From Cytophagales bacterium (GTDB lineage Bacteria; Bacteroidota; Bacteroidia; Cytophagales; 172606-1): a stretch of 64,000 bases of DNA. Within the stretch, counting starts at the first letter, position 1; every line of letters begins with the position of its first letter. Shown here piece by piece: positions 32,475 to 42,173 of this stretch. The notes beneath the pieces were generated by a model. It was given only the letters and a program-made list of their open reading frames with translations. It did no database searches and had not been told where the DNA came from. The translations under genes and the position numbers were made by a program. The DNA lies in NCBI GenBank assembly GCA_030448185.1, contig JAUJNL010000016.1, forward strand, positions 26,173 to 90,172. Direction: 5' to 3'.

Positions 32475-32625
32475 ATAGCCCAATAATACAACTGAACTTA
32501 TTGTGTACAAAGTATGTATGGCTTCTTTTGCTCATGGTTTGCTACCTTTATAAAGAATTTCGGCGGCAAAGCTACGGCTACCGGATATAACCGATTACAA
32601 AATCACCGGCACACTGCTGGTACCG
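32475..32625 (+). repeat. ~145-bp dispersed repeat R, copy 2 (upstream of sulfatase)
   Basis: Second copy of the repeat at 26832-26980, ending about 95 bases before the sulfatase start at 32720, in the same orientation relative to the downstream gene. One single-base indel near 32586 separates the copies. Confidence 0.55.
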
Positions 32626-32719
32626 GCCGCAAGCTCTATTTCGCTGAAGCTGGACCTACGATCTTCTTTTGCGCCTCAGGGCGTTTCATTGTCTTTTTTA
32701 TACGGGTTTTATTTTAATT

Positions 32720-34200
32720 ATGAAAAAACTGCCTTACGCTATCCTGACTGTTTGGTATGTGCTTAGTTGCTGGATCGTACTTCCGGTATTTTCCCAATCA
32801 CAAACCCGCGTGGCTCCAGGCAAAAAGCCGATGAATGTCTTGTTCATTGCCGTCGATGATTTGCGCAATGAGTTAGGCTGTTACGGCCAATCCCCATTAT
32901 TTCGCCCCATATCGACAAGCTGGCCGCGGGGAATGGTCTTTAACCGGGCCTATTGCCAGCAGGCCATTTGCTCCCCTTCCCGCACCAGCCTGCTCACCGG
33001 TCTTAGGCCCGCTACTACGAAAGTAACGGATCTGAGGACCCATTTCAGAAATACGATTCCTGCTGCGGTGACGCTGCCCCAGTATTTTAAGCAACAAGGG
33101 TATTATACCTTTGCCATGGGAAAAATTTTTCATAATGGATTGGACGATTCCTTATCCTGGAGTCAGCCTTCCTGGTGGCCACAGCCCAAAGGAGAAAAGT
33201 ACGTGAAGCCGGAAAACCGGGAGCTGGTCAACAACAAAGAAAAAGGCCCGGCGTGCGAATCGGCCGATGCTCCGGATAATGCCTACCAGGACGGCAAGGT
33301 GGCCGAACACGCCATAGAGGCGCTGAAAACGGCACAGAGGAGCCGGCAACCCTTTTTATGGCCGTTGGCTTCAGCAAACCTCACCTTCCGTTTGTGGCTC
33401 CCAAGAAATACTGGGATATGTACGACGCGGCTACCATCAAACTGGCCGACAACCCGGATCATCCCCAGCACATGCCCGAAATCGCCCTTACCAATTCCGG
33501 CGAAATGCGGTCTGGCTATACTATTCCGCCGGGCGTAGTTGGCGATACCCTGGCCCGCCACCTGAGACACGGTTATTACGCCTGCGTGAGCTTTGTGGAT
33601 GCCCAGATCGGAAAAGTGCTGGCTGAACTAAAGCGTCTGGGACTGGAGGAAAAATACGATTGTGATTTTATGGGGCGACCACGGGTTTAAGTTGGGCGAA
33701 TACCGGGAATGGGGCAAACACACCAATTTTGAACTGGATGCAAGGGTGCCTTTACTCTTAAGCTATCCGGGAATGAAACAGCCAGGTAAAAAGACGAATG
33801 GAATTGTTGAGCTCGTTGACGTATACCCCAGTCTGTGTGAACTGGCGGGGATTCCGGTACCCAACGGCCTGGAAGGCACCAGCTTTGTGCCCCTGCTCAA
33901 AAATCCGGAAAAATCCTGGAAACCGGCCGCCTTTAGTCAGCATACGCGGGAATTTTATAAAAGGGATCTGTATCCCAACCGGGACGTGATGGGTTACTCG
34001 ATCCGTACCGACCGGTACCGTTTTACCCGATGGCAACGCGGACCCGCCAGTAAACCCGAGGAAGTGATTGCCACTGAATTGTACGACTATCAAAAAGGCT
34101 CCCAGGAAAGGTAAACCTGGCCAATGATCCGGCGTATGCCGCACTGGTCAAGGAGATGACGGCACTACTTGAAAAAAGGAGCAAGCGCCGCCTTGCCTAA
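32720..34200 (+). CDS. S1-type sulfatase (iduronate-2-sulfatase-like), homopolymer frameshifts
   Basis: About 493 codons. Signal peptide, then MNVLFIAVDDLRNELGCYGQ (metal-binding Asp pair), ICSPSRTSLLTG with the formylglycine-forming Cys, LPQYFKQQGYYTFAMGKIFH, AVGFSKPHLPFVAPKKYWDM, VILWGDHGFKLGEYREWGKH and LVDVYPSLCELAGIPVP. Breaks: a missing T in a T run at about 33353, an extra A in the A run at about 33652, a missing G at about 34112, and a compensated pair near 32910/32935. The intact paralogue at 40537 has the expected run at the last site. I therefore regard the gene as intact in the organism. Predicted periplasmic or exported; removes sulfate esters and needs an anaerobic- or aerobic-type maturase encoded elsewhere. 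Confidence 0.85.
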
Positions 34201-34221
34201 ATAAAGCGTACTTACAACCTA

Positions 34222-35474
34222 GTACTGTGTAACCTTAGTTCTTGAGAAGAAGTACTTAGCTAAGTACCAATGTAAAAAGGAAATGGACCGGGTTATCAAG
34301 TCAGTATCACTGAAGGCAGCAGCAGTAGCACAGTTAGAGAGTATGTTAGGGAAAGGCACTCACCAAGTGCGAATGCTCAAACGGGCCCAGGTATTACTGA
34401 GGCTTCATCAAGGATTAAAGCCGCAAGAGGTAGCTCAGCAAGCAGGAGTAAGTCTGGCCACGGTCTATAATATCACGGGGCGCTATAATGAGAGCCGCAG
34501 CTAGTGGATGCTCTAGAGGAGAAGCCCCGGAGTGGTCAGCCGACTAAGTTTAGTAAAGCGGCTCAGGCTCAACTTACGGCTTTAGCTTGTAGTGAGGCAC
34601 CAGAAGGACACAGTAAGTGGACATTAAGAATGCTGGCCGATAAACTGGTGGAACTCCAGGTAGTAGCGTCCGTATCGCATCAGGCGGTAGGGGAACAATT
34701 AAAAAAAATGAGCTTAAGCCTTGGCTGAAAAAGCAGTGGTGCATCGGTAAAATAGACGGGGAGTACTTAGCCAGGATGGAGGATGTCTTAGACGTATATA
34801 GTCAGCAGCAACCAGTAGGAGAAAAGCAACAGTGCGTGTATGTTTTGACGAACGTCCTTGTCAGCTGATTGATGATGTTATGACTCCGCTGCCTGTCAAA
34901 CCCGGCAAGTCGCAAAAGCAGGATTATGAGTATGAACGCAAAGGAACGGCTTGCCTTTTACTGGCTTACGATCTGGATACGGGCCAACGGTATGCCCAGG
35001 TGCGGGAGCAGCGTACCAAACAAGATTATGCCCAATTTATGGATTGGTTAGTGAAGAACATTATCGGAGGCGGACAAAATCCATTTGGTGCAGGATAATT
35101 TAAACACCCATCAGGCGGGCAGTTTTACGAGTACTTACCCGTAGAGAGAGCCTATGAGCTAAAAAACAAATTCGTTTTTCATTACACCCCGATCCATGCC
35201 TCCTGGCTCAACATGGTAGAAATAGAGTTTTCCGCCCTTTCCAAGCAGTGTCTGGATCGAAGAATTGCTACGATTGATACCTTACGGCAAGAGGTAATGG
35301 CTTGGATGAAGGAACGTAACGAAAAGAAAGTCAAAATCAATTGGCTCTTTGATACCCCTAAAGCTCGAACCAAACTCAAAAGGCATTACAGTAAAGTCAA
35401 TCCCGAAAATGAACCAATGGTAGATGCTGATAATAATACTATTGCCTCTTCTAATAACTAAGGTTACAGAGTAC
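34222..35474 (+). mobile_element. IS630-family insertion sequence
   Basis: A 1253-bp element flanked by TA at 34220-34221 and 35475-35476. Terminal repeats GTACTGTGTAACCTTAGTT at the left and the complement of GTACTCTGTAACCTTAGTT at the right. TA duplication and transposase type are those of the IS630/Tc1 group. The right-hand TA is also the left boundary of the small palindromic element at 35477-35620. Confidence 0.8.
34283..35461 (+). CDS. IS630-family transposase, frameshifted
   Basis: Four frame segments form one transposase of about 390 residues. The N-terminal helix-turn-helix (MLKRAQVLLRLHQGLKPQEV, SLATVYNITGRYNE) is followed by ALEEKPRSGQPTKFSKAAQA and the winged linker TLRMLADKLVELQVVASVSH. 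The DDE domain has VCFDERPCQLIDDVMTPLPV with the first Asp. The second-Asp region should be near NLNTH at about 35100. The third motif, FHYTPIHASWLNMVEIEFSA, carries the Glu. Breaks lie near 34500, 34715, 34840 and 35090. Inactive as written. Confidence 0.75.
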
Positions 35475-35476
35475 TA

Positions 35477-35620
35477 GTACCCCGCCAATTTAGTTTTTAT
35501 AAAATCGTGCATCCGCATTTTGGAATGCGGATGCACAGAGAAGCGCATTTTAAATGCGCCTTTCCGAAAGTTCCGCATTGAAAATGCGGAACAACTCAAA
35601 AAATTAAATTGGCGGTGTAC
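35477..35620. mobile_element. MITE-like palindromic element with three internal hairpins
   Basis: 144 bp flanked by TA (35475-35476 and 35621-35622). Terminal repeats are GTACCCCGCCAATTTA at the left and the complement of GTACACCGCCAATTTA at the right. Inside are three successive hairpins: 13-bp stem 35507-35519/35524-35536, near-palindrome 35543-35559, and 9-bp stem 35571-35579/35583-35591, all built on a GCATT/AATGC core. No coding capacity. The TA flanks and the terminal GTAC shared with the adjacent IS630 suggest mobilisation by an IS630/Tc1-type transposase. Confidence 0.6.
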
Positions 35621-35686
35621 TAGTCTGCCAACCTTTTGCCATTCCTCACCCCTAACCCGTATTGCTAAACCCAACTCCCATTTACA

Positions 35687-38580
35687 ATGAAAAAACACCA
35701 ACGCTTTATCTATCCGGTTCTTAGCTGGGTATTGCTCCTTTTGCTTTTGCCTGCCGGGCAAATGCTAGCCCAAAAGTAGACCTGAAAACAACGAATTATC
35801 CCATTCCCAGCAGCGGGGTAGTGGTTTACGTCGCTCCCGAGGATGACAATCAGACTCGGGTGTAGCCACTAATACCGGCACGAGTCCGGCCCTCGCCCTG
35901 GACGTTAAGTAAGGCCCTGCTAGAGGCGCCGGCTGGTGCCACCGTGCTACTGCGGGGCGGCGAGTACCGCTCGGTCAATCAAAGCCGCATTACCAATAAG
36001 ATCACCTTGCAGGCCTATCCGGGCGAGAAACCCTGGATCAAAGGCAGTATCGTAGTAACCGATTGGCAACCCGTGGGTGAGGTATGGGTGCACGCTGGCT
36101 GGCCCTACCAGTTTCCCCGAACTACCGTAAAGGAAGACATCGGCACCAACCCATTGTGTGATAACCGGGATATGGTGTTTATCAATGATATAGCCCTCAC
36201 TCAAGTGGACACCCTGAGCAAAGTAGGCCCCGGCACGTTTTACGTCGATTATGCTGGCGATAAACTCTATATCGGTACCGATCCCGCGACGGGAAGAGTC
36301 GAATCTACCCGCTACGATTCGCCCATCATGCGCAAGACGCCCACCGGGGGAGAGTTCAGGGTACCCAATGGCACGGCCATGAAAGGCATCGGCTTTACCC
36401 ATTTTGCCGATGAAGGGCTGGAAGTAGTCTGTGCCGGAGGGTTGCTGCTTGAAAACAATACGTTTGCCTGGAATGGTACTGCGGGCGCGGGCCTGGTGGC
36501 GCCCACGGCTATCATCAGAGGCAATACCTTTGCCTATAACGGCAAACAGGGGATGGGTGGAAATAACCTTAAAGAAACCCTGGTAGAACACAATATATCT
36601 TACCGAAATAACGTAGAAAATTACAGCCTTAGCTGGTCGGCGGCCGGGATCAAAGTAATTAACAGCAAAAAAACCAGAATCAGGCACAATGTGGTAGAAA
36701 ACAATAACGGGGCCGGCATCTGGATTGACATCAGTGTGATAGACAATGAATTAAGCTACAACACAATAAAAAGAAATAACGGATTCGGTATCTTCTCCGA
36801 GTTAAGCAACGGCACCCTTATTGCCGGTAATCTGCTCATCGATAATAGGAACTTCGGGGTGGCCGTTGCCGATGGAGATTCCTCAGAAGTATGGAACAAT
36901 ACCATTGTCAGCGCCAATGGCAAAGGGTTTTTTATTAAAGACTCGCCCCGCTTAGCTTCATCGGTGCAGCCGGGCAGTCCGTATTATAACAACAGCCGGG
37001 AAGCCAGCTGGATCACGCGGGGCAATATCATCAAAAACAACCTTGTCATCGCCCCTACCCTGTGGATGGAAAATACTTCCCCGGCTAACCTGCAAGTAAA
37101 AGAGAGTGATTTTAATGGCTATTACCGCAACTCAGCTAATACCGGGGCCAATGTGTACAAATGGAATAACGTAACGTACCAATCCCTGGCGGCATTTAGA
37201 GCGGCCAATCCAACCTATGAGGCAAATTCCCTGGCCTTCTACGGTCCGGAGGCTAATCCCTTCTTTACTGATACCACCTACCAGTTAAAAGCTACTTCAC
37301 CCGCCATCAAAGCCGGTACCCCCCTGCCGGCTAAGATAGCGGCCTTGTTGGATTTAGCTCCAGGAGTATCCGTCGATATGGGCGCCCGCCAAACGGTAGC
37401 GCCACCAACGGGCAGTACTATTGCTTACAATACCGGTGGGGGCGCTTTTACCTCTGTGAGCGGCCAAGTCTATCAACCCGACAACCAGGTAACGGGTGGC
37501 CATCTCTACGAAAGAGCGGACTTAGCTATCGAAGGCACGGACGAGGATGCCCTGTATCAAAATGAACGGTTTGGTAATTTCAATTATGCGATTCCGCTGA
37601 CCAACGGCGATTACGAGATTACCTTCAAATTTGCCGAACTTTACTGGCAGCACCCCGGCATGCGCGTATTTGATGTGATTGTAGAAGGTAAAGAAGTCAT
37701 TACGGACCTGGACATCTACGCCCAGGTGGGCGCCACTACCGCCCTGGATATACTCAAAACCAGCACCATTAGCGATGGTACGTTAAATATTGAATTTAAA
37801 ACCAATCTGGACAATGCCCAGCTTTGCGGATTGGTAGTTAAAAAAGCAGGCACCTCTCCCATCGGCACGGGGCTATCCGCTACTTATTTCAATAATCTGG
37901 ACTTGACGGGTACTTCCCTAACCAGAACCGATGCCAGAATTAGTTTTGACTGGGCCACTGCTGCTCCCGCGGCTTCTATTGATGCCGATACATATTCAGT
38001 AAGATGGACGGGCCAGGTGATGCCGGCCTATTCGCAGACCTATACCTTTTATACCCAGTCGGATGATGGGGTGAGAGTCTGGGTGAATGATCAGCTGCTC
38101 ATCGACAACTGGACCGAACACCAGGTAACGGAAGATAGGGCCAGCATCAACTTAGAGGCAGCAACCAAGTACAATATTCTGGTAGAATATTATGAAAATG
38201 GCGGAGAAGCGGTGGCTAAACTCTTCTGGTCCAGCCCGTCTCAGCCCAAACAGGTTATTCCTCAAAGCTGGCTTTTCCCGGCTACAACCGCCGCGGCGGC
38301 TTCTGCCCGGGTAGCAGCAGCAGAATCCGTACCGGTGGAAGTATTTCCAAATCCGGTTACGGACCAGTTAAACGTGAAGTTCCGGTTGGAAAAGGCTGGA
38401 CCCGTAAGCGTAGGGCTAACCAATGCACTGGGGCAGCAGCACCGGCAGTGGGTGCAACCGGCCAAGGCAGGCGCTAACCAGTTATCTTTAGGGGTAAGTG
38501 GACTCAAAAATGGCGTTTATTACCTCACAATTCATGCAGCGGGCATGCGGCGGGTAGAAAGAGTTGTCATTGCGCACTAA
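35687..38580 (+). CDS. Secreted parallel beta-helix protein with malectin-like, PA14 and T9SS domains
   Basis: Starts at the ATG at 35687 with a signal peptide (FIYPVLSWVLLLLLLPAGQM). Two or three single-base shifts between 35775 and 35930 separate it from the main frame (35944-38580, 878 residues), through the readable bridge YPIPSSGVVVYVAPEDDNQT and TLSKALLEAPAGATVLLRGG. Domains in the main frame: beta-helix (1-480), malectin-like carbohydrate-binding domain (about 492-635; IAYNTGGGAFTSVSGQVYQP, GDYEITFKFAELYW), PA14 (639-780) and a T9SS sorting domain (795-878; VEVFPNPVTDQLNV to the C-terminus). The beta-helix part is a paralogue of the protein at 7957. Substrate unknown; likely a surface-exposed or released polysaccharide-degrading enzyme. 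Confidence 0.8.
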
Positions 38581-38589
38581 CGACGTTAA

Positions 38590-38653
38590 AAAAAGCCTTA
38601 ATTCCCGGAGCTGGTATGCGACAAGGCTATTAGTTCAGGAATTAAGGCTTTTT
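38590..38653. terminator. Bidirectional rho-independent terminator
   Basis: Perfect 16-bp stem AAAAAGCCTTAATTCC (38590-38605) and its complement (38638-38653), giving a T run on each strand. It lies 10 bases after the beta-helix stop and 19 bases before the stop of the convergent regulator gene. Confidence 0.85.
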
Positions 38654-38671
38654 CTGACTTATTGGTAAGCC

Positions 38672-40027
38672 TCATTGGCCAACTGACCTGGGTGCTGGCA
38701 GGGCCTGATCGAACGTGTCTTGATAGACTAATTCATCTTTTTCATTGTATAGTTTCAGGTAATCCACCGAGCCGTAGCCTTTAAACCGGTAGGTAATCCC
38801 CTTGATGGGGCCTATATTATTTTGGTAGGTAGTCGTAAAAATGGGTCGGTTATCGATGTATACCTGGGCTCTTTTATGCTTTACGACCAGTTTTACGACC
38901 CGCCAGGTAGAGAGATCTTGTCCCAGGGAAGAGAGGTCCGTATATTTGCCATCCACCAGCACTTCGCCGAACTGCACAAAAGCCTCACTGTTACATCCGG
39001 GCTGCGTAAAGGAAACGCGGCTTCCGTAATTCCATCCCCGAACCCGGATATACGAATTATAGCAATAGACACCCCCTTCCTCCGGACTGTTTTTAATTCT
39101 GGTTTCAAGCGAAAAGTTATCGCCATCAACTTTGTAATCCTGGATGTGGTTGTATTCAACCATACTCCTTTTCTGGTGAGGCATATAAATATCAATACCT
39201 CCTTTTTCTGCTTCTCCGGGTACCAGGTGCAACCTGCCATCGTGGATAAGCTTGTTTTTATCTTTCAAATAATAATACCCGTTTTCATGGTACACGGTTC
39301 CTTCCCAGTCCCGGCTCATAATATGGGCTCTCTCAAAAGCTATTGTTTTTCCACCCGCAAAAATCCGTATCTCATAGAGGCCCGGCTTGGTATAGGATAC
39401 GGTAATGGTTTTCTTGTCCTTAGGTAAAAGGATATTTTCAAAATCTCCCCCAAAGTTGATATAAACGCTATCCGACTCAATGCCGGATACATCGTAGTTA
39501 AAAACGGAGGTAAGCGGCGCAAACCCTTTCAGGTATTTTCCGCTTAAAAACACTTTTTTAGCACTAGGTTTCGTAAAACGGGCATAGAGGTAGTACATCC
39601 CGGCTAAGGTGAGAATACTTAAAAACACAAACCCGTACATAACCTTTCGGCTGAGAAAAGGTGGTTTTTTTACTGTATGGACAACCGGCTCCCCAGGCAA
39701 TGCTACGGGGGGTGGTTCAGGCTCAGGGGCAGCGCTACTGGTTTGAGTAAGGGGAGAGTGGGCCTCAATGAATTTTCTCCAACTCGGGTACCCGAGAAAA
39801 ATAGCCAGCGCATTTTTGGTTTCGAGCTGCGGCTTGTACTTGTCTGAGGTACGCACTTTGCCGAACAAACGCCTTAATGTCTGGTAGCTAATGAATATAC
39901 CGGACGAGTCACTGATTTTTTCACTGAGTATCTCAAAATCCTGATTAGTCCAGGTACTGCATTTGCCCCAGGGTAGTTTGTCTTCTATTAATTTAAGGCA
40001 CTGCTGAAGGTAGTAAGAATCATCCAC
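38672..40027 (-). CDS. Membrane-anchored putative regulator: DNA-binding-like N-terminus, TM helix, PKD-like and LamG-like exterior
   Basis: An intact 451-residue frame. Residues 1-90 (LIEDKLPWGKCSTWTNQDFE, SYQTLRRLFGKVRTSDKYKP, LAIFLGYPSWRKF) resemble a helix-turn-helix-like N-terminal module I have seen in other Bacteroidota proteins. A Pro/Glu-rich linker (95-125) leads to one transmembrane helix (about 129-148, VMYGFVFLSILTLAGMYYLY). The outer part has a PKD-like segment (155-245; FAPLTSVFNYDVSGIESDSV, YTKPGLYEIRIFAGG) and a C-terminal LamG/concanavalin-like domain (about 285-440; DGDNFSLETRIKNSPEEGG, WRVVKLVVKHKRAQVYIDNR). I infer a one-component sensor that would bind glycan outside and DNA inside. 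The function is not proven by sequence. Confidence 0.6.
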   Translation of the reverse strand: MDDSYYLQQCLKLIEDKLPWGKCSTWTNQDFEILSEKISDSSGIFISYQTLRRLFGKVRTSDKYKPQLETKNALAIFLGYPSWRKFIEAHSPLTQTSSAAPEPEPPPVALPGEPVVHTVKKPPFLSRKVMYGFVFLSILTLAGMYYLYARFTKPSAKKVFLSGKYLKGFAPLTSVFNYDVSGIESDSVYINFGGDFENILLPKDKKTITVSYTKPGLYEIRIFAGGKTIAFERAHIMSRDWEGTVYHENGYYYLKDKNKLIHDGRLHLVPGEAEKGGIDIYMPHQKRSMVEYNHIQDYKVDGDNFSLETRIKNSPEEGGVYCYNSYIRVRGWNYGSRVSFTQPGCNSEAFVQFGEVLVDGKYTDLSSLGQDLSTWRVVKLVVKHKRAQVYIDNRPIFTTTYQNNIGPIKGITYRFKGYGSVDYLKLYNEKDELVYQDTFDQALPAPRSVGQ

Positions 40028-40447
40028 CGCGATTGTATTCTTGAAATTGGGTTTCTACTAGTATAGTAACTATTGCCTTCTAATTTAAAATTACCACCCA
40101 TAATCCACCCCTTTTTGCACCAGAAATTTTGTAGTTGTTCGCCATGTACACGCCGGAAAAGCTGTATGGGAGTTGTTTTTCTGCATTAGGAAACAATGTA
40201 TGCACTATGTACAGTTTATGTATCCTCTTTCCTGGGAAAAAGAGCTTATTTTAGTTGCTCAGGTGCAGGATTCGAATTGTATACAATGAATGTTAGATTT
40301 AATTTTCTCAACTACGAAAGTTGAGGTGATGCCGTAGAGATGGCCTTTGCCGGATAAAATAACTTACATTTTTTGATGAGATTAGCTATCCTTTCGGATA
40401 ATTAGGTATAAAAGCGCTACTGATCAAAGACTGCGTTGCCTCGTCCC
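40028..40447. other. Intergenic region between divergent regulator and sulfatase operon
   Basis: About 420 bases, AT-rich, no supported gene. The promoters of the minus-strand regulator gene and the plus-strand sulfatase/GH51/sulfatase block must lie here. No clear operator palindrome is visible. Confidence 0.35.
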
Positions 40448-40540
40448 ATGGCCGAGACCTTCAAGCAAGTTACACAGTCCGGACTTACTGTAATGATGCT
40501 AACCCAGAAGACCAATCAGGACTACTATTTACGCGTATGA
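40448..40540 (+). CDS. Possible 30-residue leader ORF overlapping the sulfatase start
   Basis: ATG at 40448 encodes MAETFKQVTQSGLTVMMLTQ and ten more residues (ending DYYLRV). Its TGA overlaps the sulfatase ATG in the form ATGA (40537-40540). Overlap of this type allows translational coupling. No homologue recognised; it may be chance. Confidence 0.25.
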   Translation: MAETFKQVTQSGLTVMMLTQKTNQDYYLRV

Positions 40541-42039
40541 ACAAACCTATTTACTCTTTTTCGGCAGGCGCGCTTTTCTTCCTGTTGCTGCCGATCCTGA
40601 GCTACTTACGTCAAACAGGGTTGGAGGCAACCCTAGCCGCAAGCCGGCAAGCCAAACCACAGTATAATGTACTTTTTATTGCCATTGACGATTTGCGGCC
40701 GGAGCTGGGCTGCTACGGCGTGAAAGCTATGCAAGCCCCTCATATTGACCAGTTAGCCGCCGAAGGATTGGTCTTTGAACGGGCTTATTGCCAGCAGGCC
40801 GTCTGCTCTCCGTCGCGCACCAGTTTGCTTACCGGTCTGCGGCCCGATGGCACCAAAGTATACGATCTGGTAACCCATTTCCGCGCTACCGCACCTGATG
40901 TAATTACCCTGCCCCAGCATTTCAAAAATAATGGGTATCATACGGCAAGTGTGGGCAAGATCTTCCATAATAATATGGACGATGAAGCCTCGTGGAGCGA
41001 AAAACCGGATACGCCAAAGGGAAAAGGAAAAGGCTGGCGCGGGTATTTATTGCCTGAAAACGTTGCCCTCTCCCAAGCCAATGAAGGAGCCGCTAAAGGA
41101 GCAGGCCCGGCCACGGAGGCCAGCGACTCACCCGACTCGCTTTACGAAGACACCCAGATTGCTCTCAAAGCCGTTCGGATGCTGCGCGGATTACAAGCAA
41201 AAAACCAGCCCTTCTTTTTTGCGGTGGGGATGGCTAAGCCGCATTTACCGTTTGTAGCCCCCAAGAAGTACTGGGATCAGTACCGGCGCGCTCAATTTGT
41301 CTTACCGGCTCATAACGGGAATGCGCAAAACGCCCCGGCTTACGCCATGACGAACTCCGCCGAGTTACGGGCCTACACTGATATTCCCAAACAAGGTTCC
41401 CTCTCGAAAGAAAAAGCCCAGGAACTGATCCACGGGTATTACGCGGCTACTTCTTTTATGGATGCGCAACTCGGGATGGTACTGGAGGAACTAAAACGCT
41501 TAGGTTTGGATAAAAATACCATCATCGTCCTTTGGGGCGATCATGGCTGGAAGCTGGGAGAGTACGGGCAGTGGTGCAAGCATACCAATTATGAAGTAGA
41601 TACCCGTTCGCCTTTAATTGTACGGGTACCCGGCATGGGCGCCAGGGGCAAAAAGACCAAAGCCCTGGTAGAGTTCGTGGATATTTATCCTTCCCTGGCC
41701 CAGCTGACCGGGTTGCCCTTACCCGTTCATTTGCAGGGCCACAGCTTTGTGCCACTGCTGGATAAGCCCGACCGGCCCTGGAAAAAAGCGGCTTTCAGCC
41801 AGTACCCGCGCAAGGACAATCTGATGGGGTATGCCATGCGCACGGATCGCTACCGCTTTGTCTCCTGGCAGGATGTTAAAGACCATCACAAAGTAGTAGC
41901 CACCGAACTCTATGACCACCAGGCCGATCCGCAGGAAAGGGTAAACCTGGCCGGGCAACCCCCATATATCAAGCTGGCCGAGGAGTGTAGCAAGCAGGTA
42001 GAGGCCGGCAAAACGGTGGGGCTCGCACCAAGTTTATAA
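40537..42039 (+). CDS. S1-type sulfatase (iduronate-2-sulfatase-like)
   Basis: 500 residues, intact. An N-terminal hydrophobic stretch (SFSAGALFFLLLPILSYL) should export it. Active-site features: metal-binding Asp51-Asp52 in AIDDLRPELGCYG, formylglycine-forming Cys90 in AVCSPSRTSLLTGLRP, KIFHNN region (about 147), MAKPHLPFVAPKKYW and Asp335-His336 in VLWGDHGWKLGEYGQW. The tail carries the usual YDHQADPQERVNLAGQ. It closely resembles the sulfatase at 32720 and the remnant at 5206, so they form a local paralogue set. First gene of a same-strand block of five (sulfatase, GH51-like, sulfatase, GH29-like, fusion esterase). The sulfated sugar it acts on cannot be told by eye. Confidence 0.92.
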   Translation: MNKPIYSFSAGALFFLLLPILSYLRQTGLEATLAASRQAKPQYNVLFIAIDDLRPELGCYGVKAMQAPHIDQLAAEGLVFERAYCQQAVCSPSRTSLLTGLRPDGTKVYDLVTHFRATAPDVITLPQHFKNNGYHTASVGKIFHNNMDDEASWSEKPDTPKGKGKGWRGYLLPENVALSQANEGAAKGAGPATEASDSPDSLYEDTQIALKAVRMLRGLQAKNQPFFFAVGMAKPHLPFVAPKKYWDQYRRAQFVLPAHNGNAQNAPAYAMTNSAELRAYTDIPKQGSLSKEKAQELIHGYYAATSFMDAQLGMVLEELKRLGLDKNTIIVLWGDHGWKLGEYGQWCKHTNYEVDTRSPLIVRVPGMGARGKKTKALVEFVDIYPSLAQLTGLPLPVHLQGHSFVPLLDKPDRPWKKAAFSQYPRKDNLMGYAMRTDRYRFVSWQDVKDHHKVVATELYDHQADPQERVNLAGQPPYIKLAEECSKQVEAGKTVGLAPSL

Positions 42040-42173
42040 ACGATATTTCCGGGATACGTTGCCCATTTGCGGGTGCCTGGAGCTTCGCAGGACACCCCGC
42101 ACAATTAAGCTAAGCCCACCCTGTTGGTTAGCTATTCCATTAATTCTAGTATTTACGAAAAATAACTTTCCAT

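Noticed and set aside
35507..35591. Series of three hairpins as a CRISPR array
   Set aside because: The units differ in sequence and length, there are no constant repeats with unique spacers, and no cas genes are present.
35947..36687. 246-residue minus-strand frame
   Set aside because: Shadow of the beta-helix gene, whose plus-strand frame has clear repeats.
38822..39427. 201-residue plus-strand frame
   Set aside because: Antisense to the regulator gene; no start context or motif.
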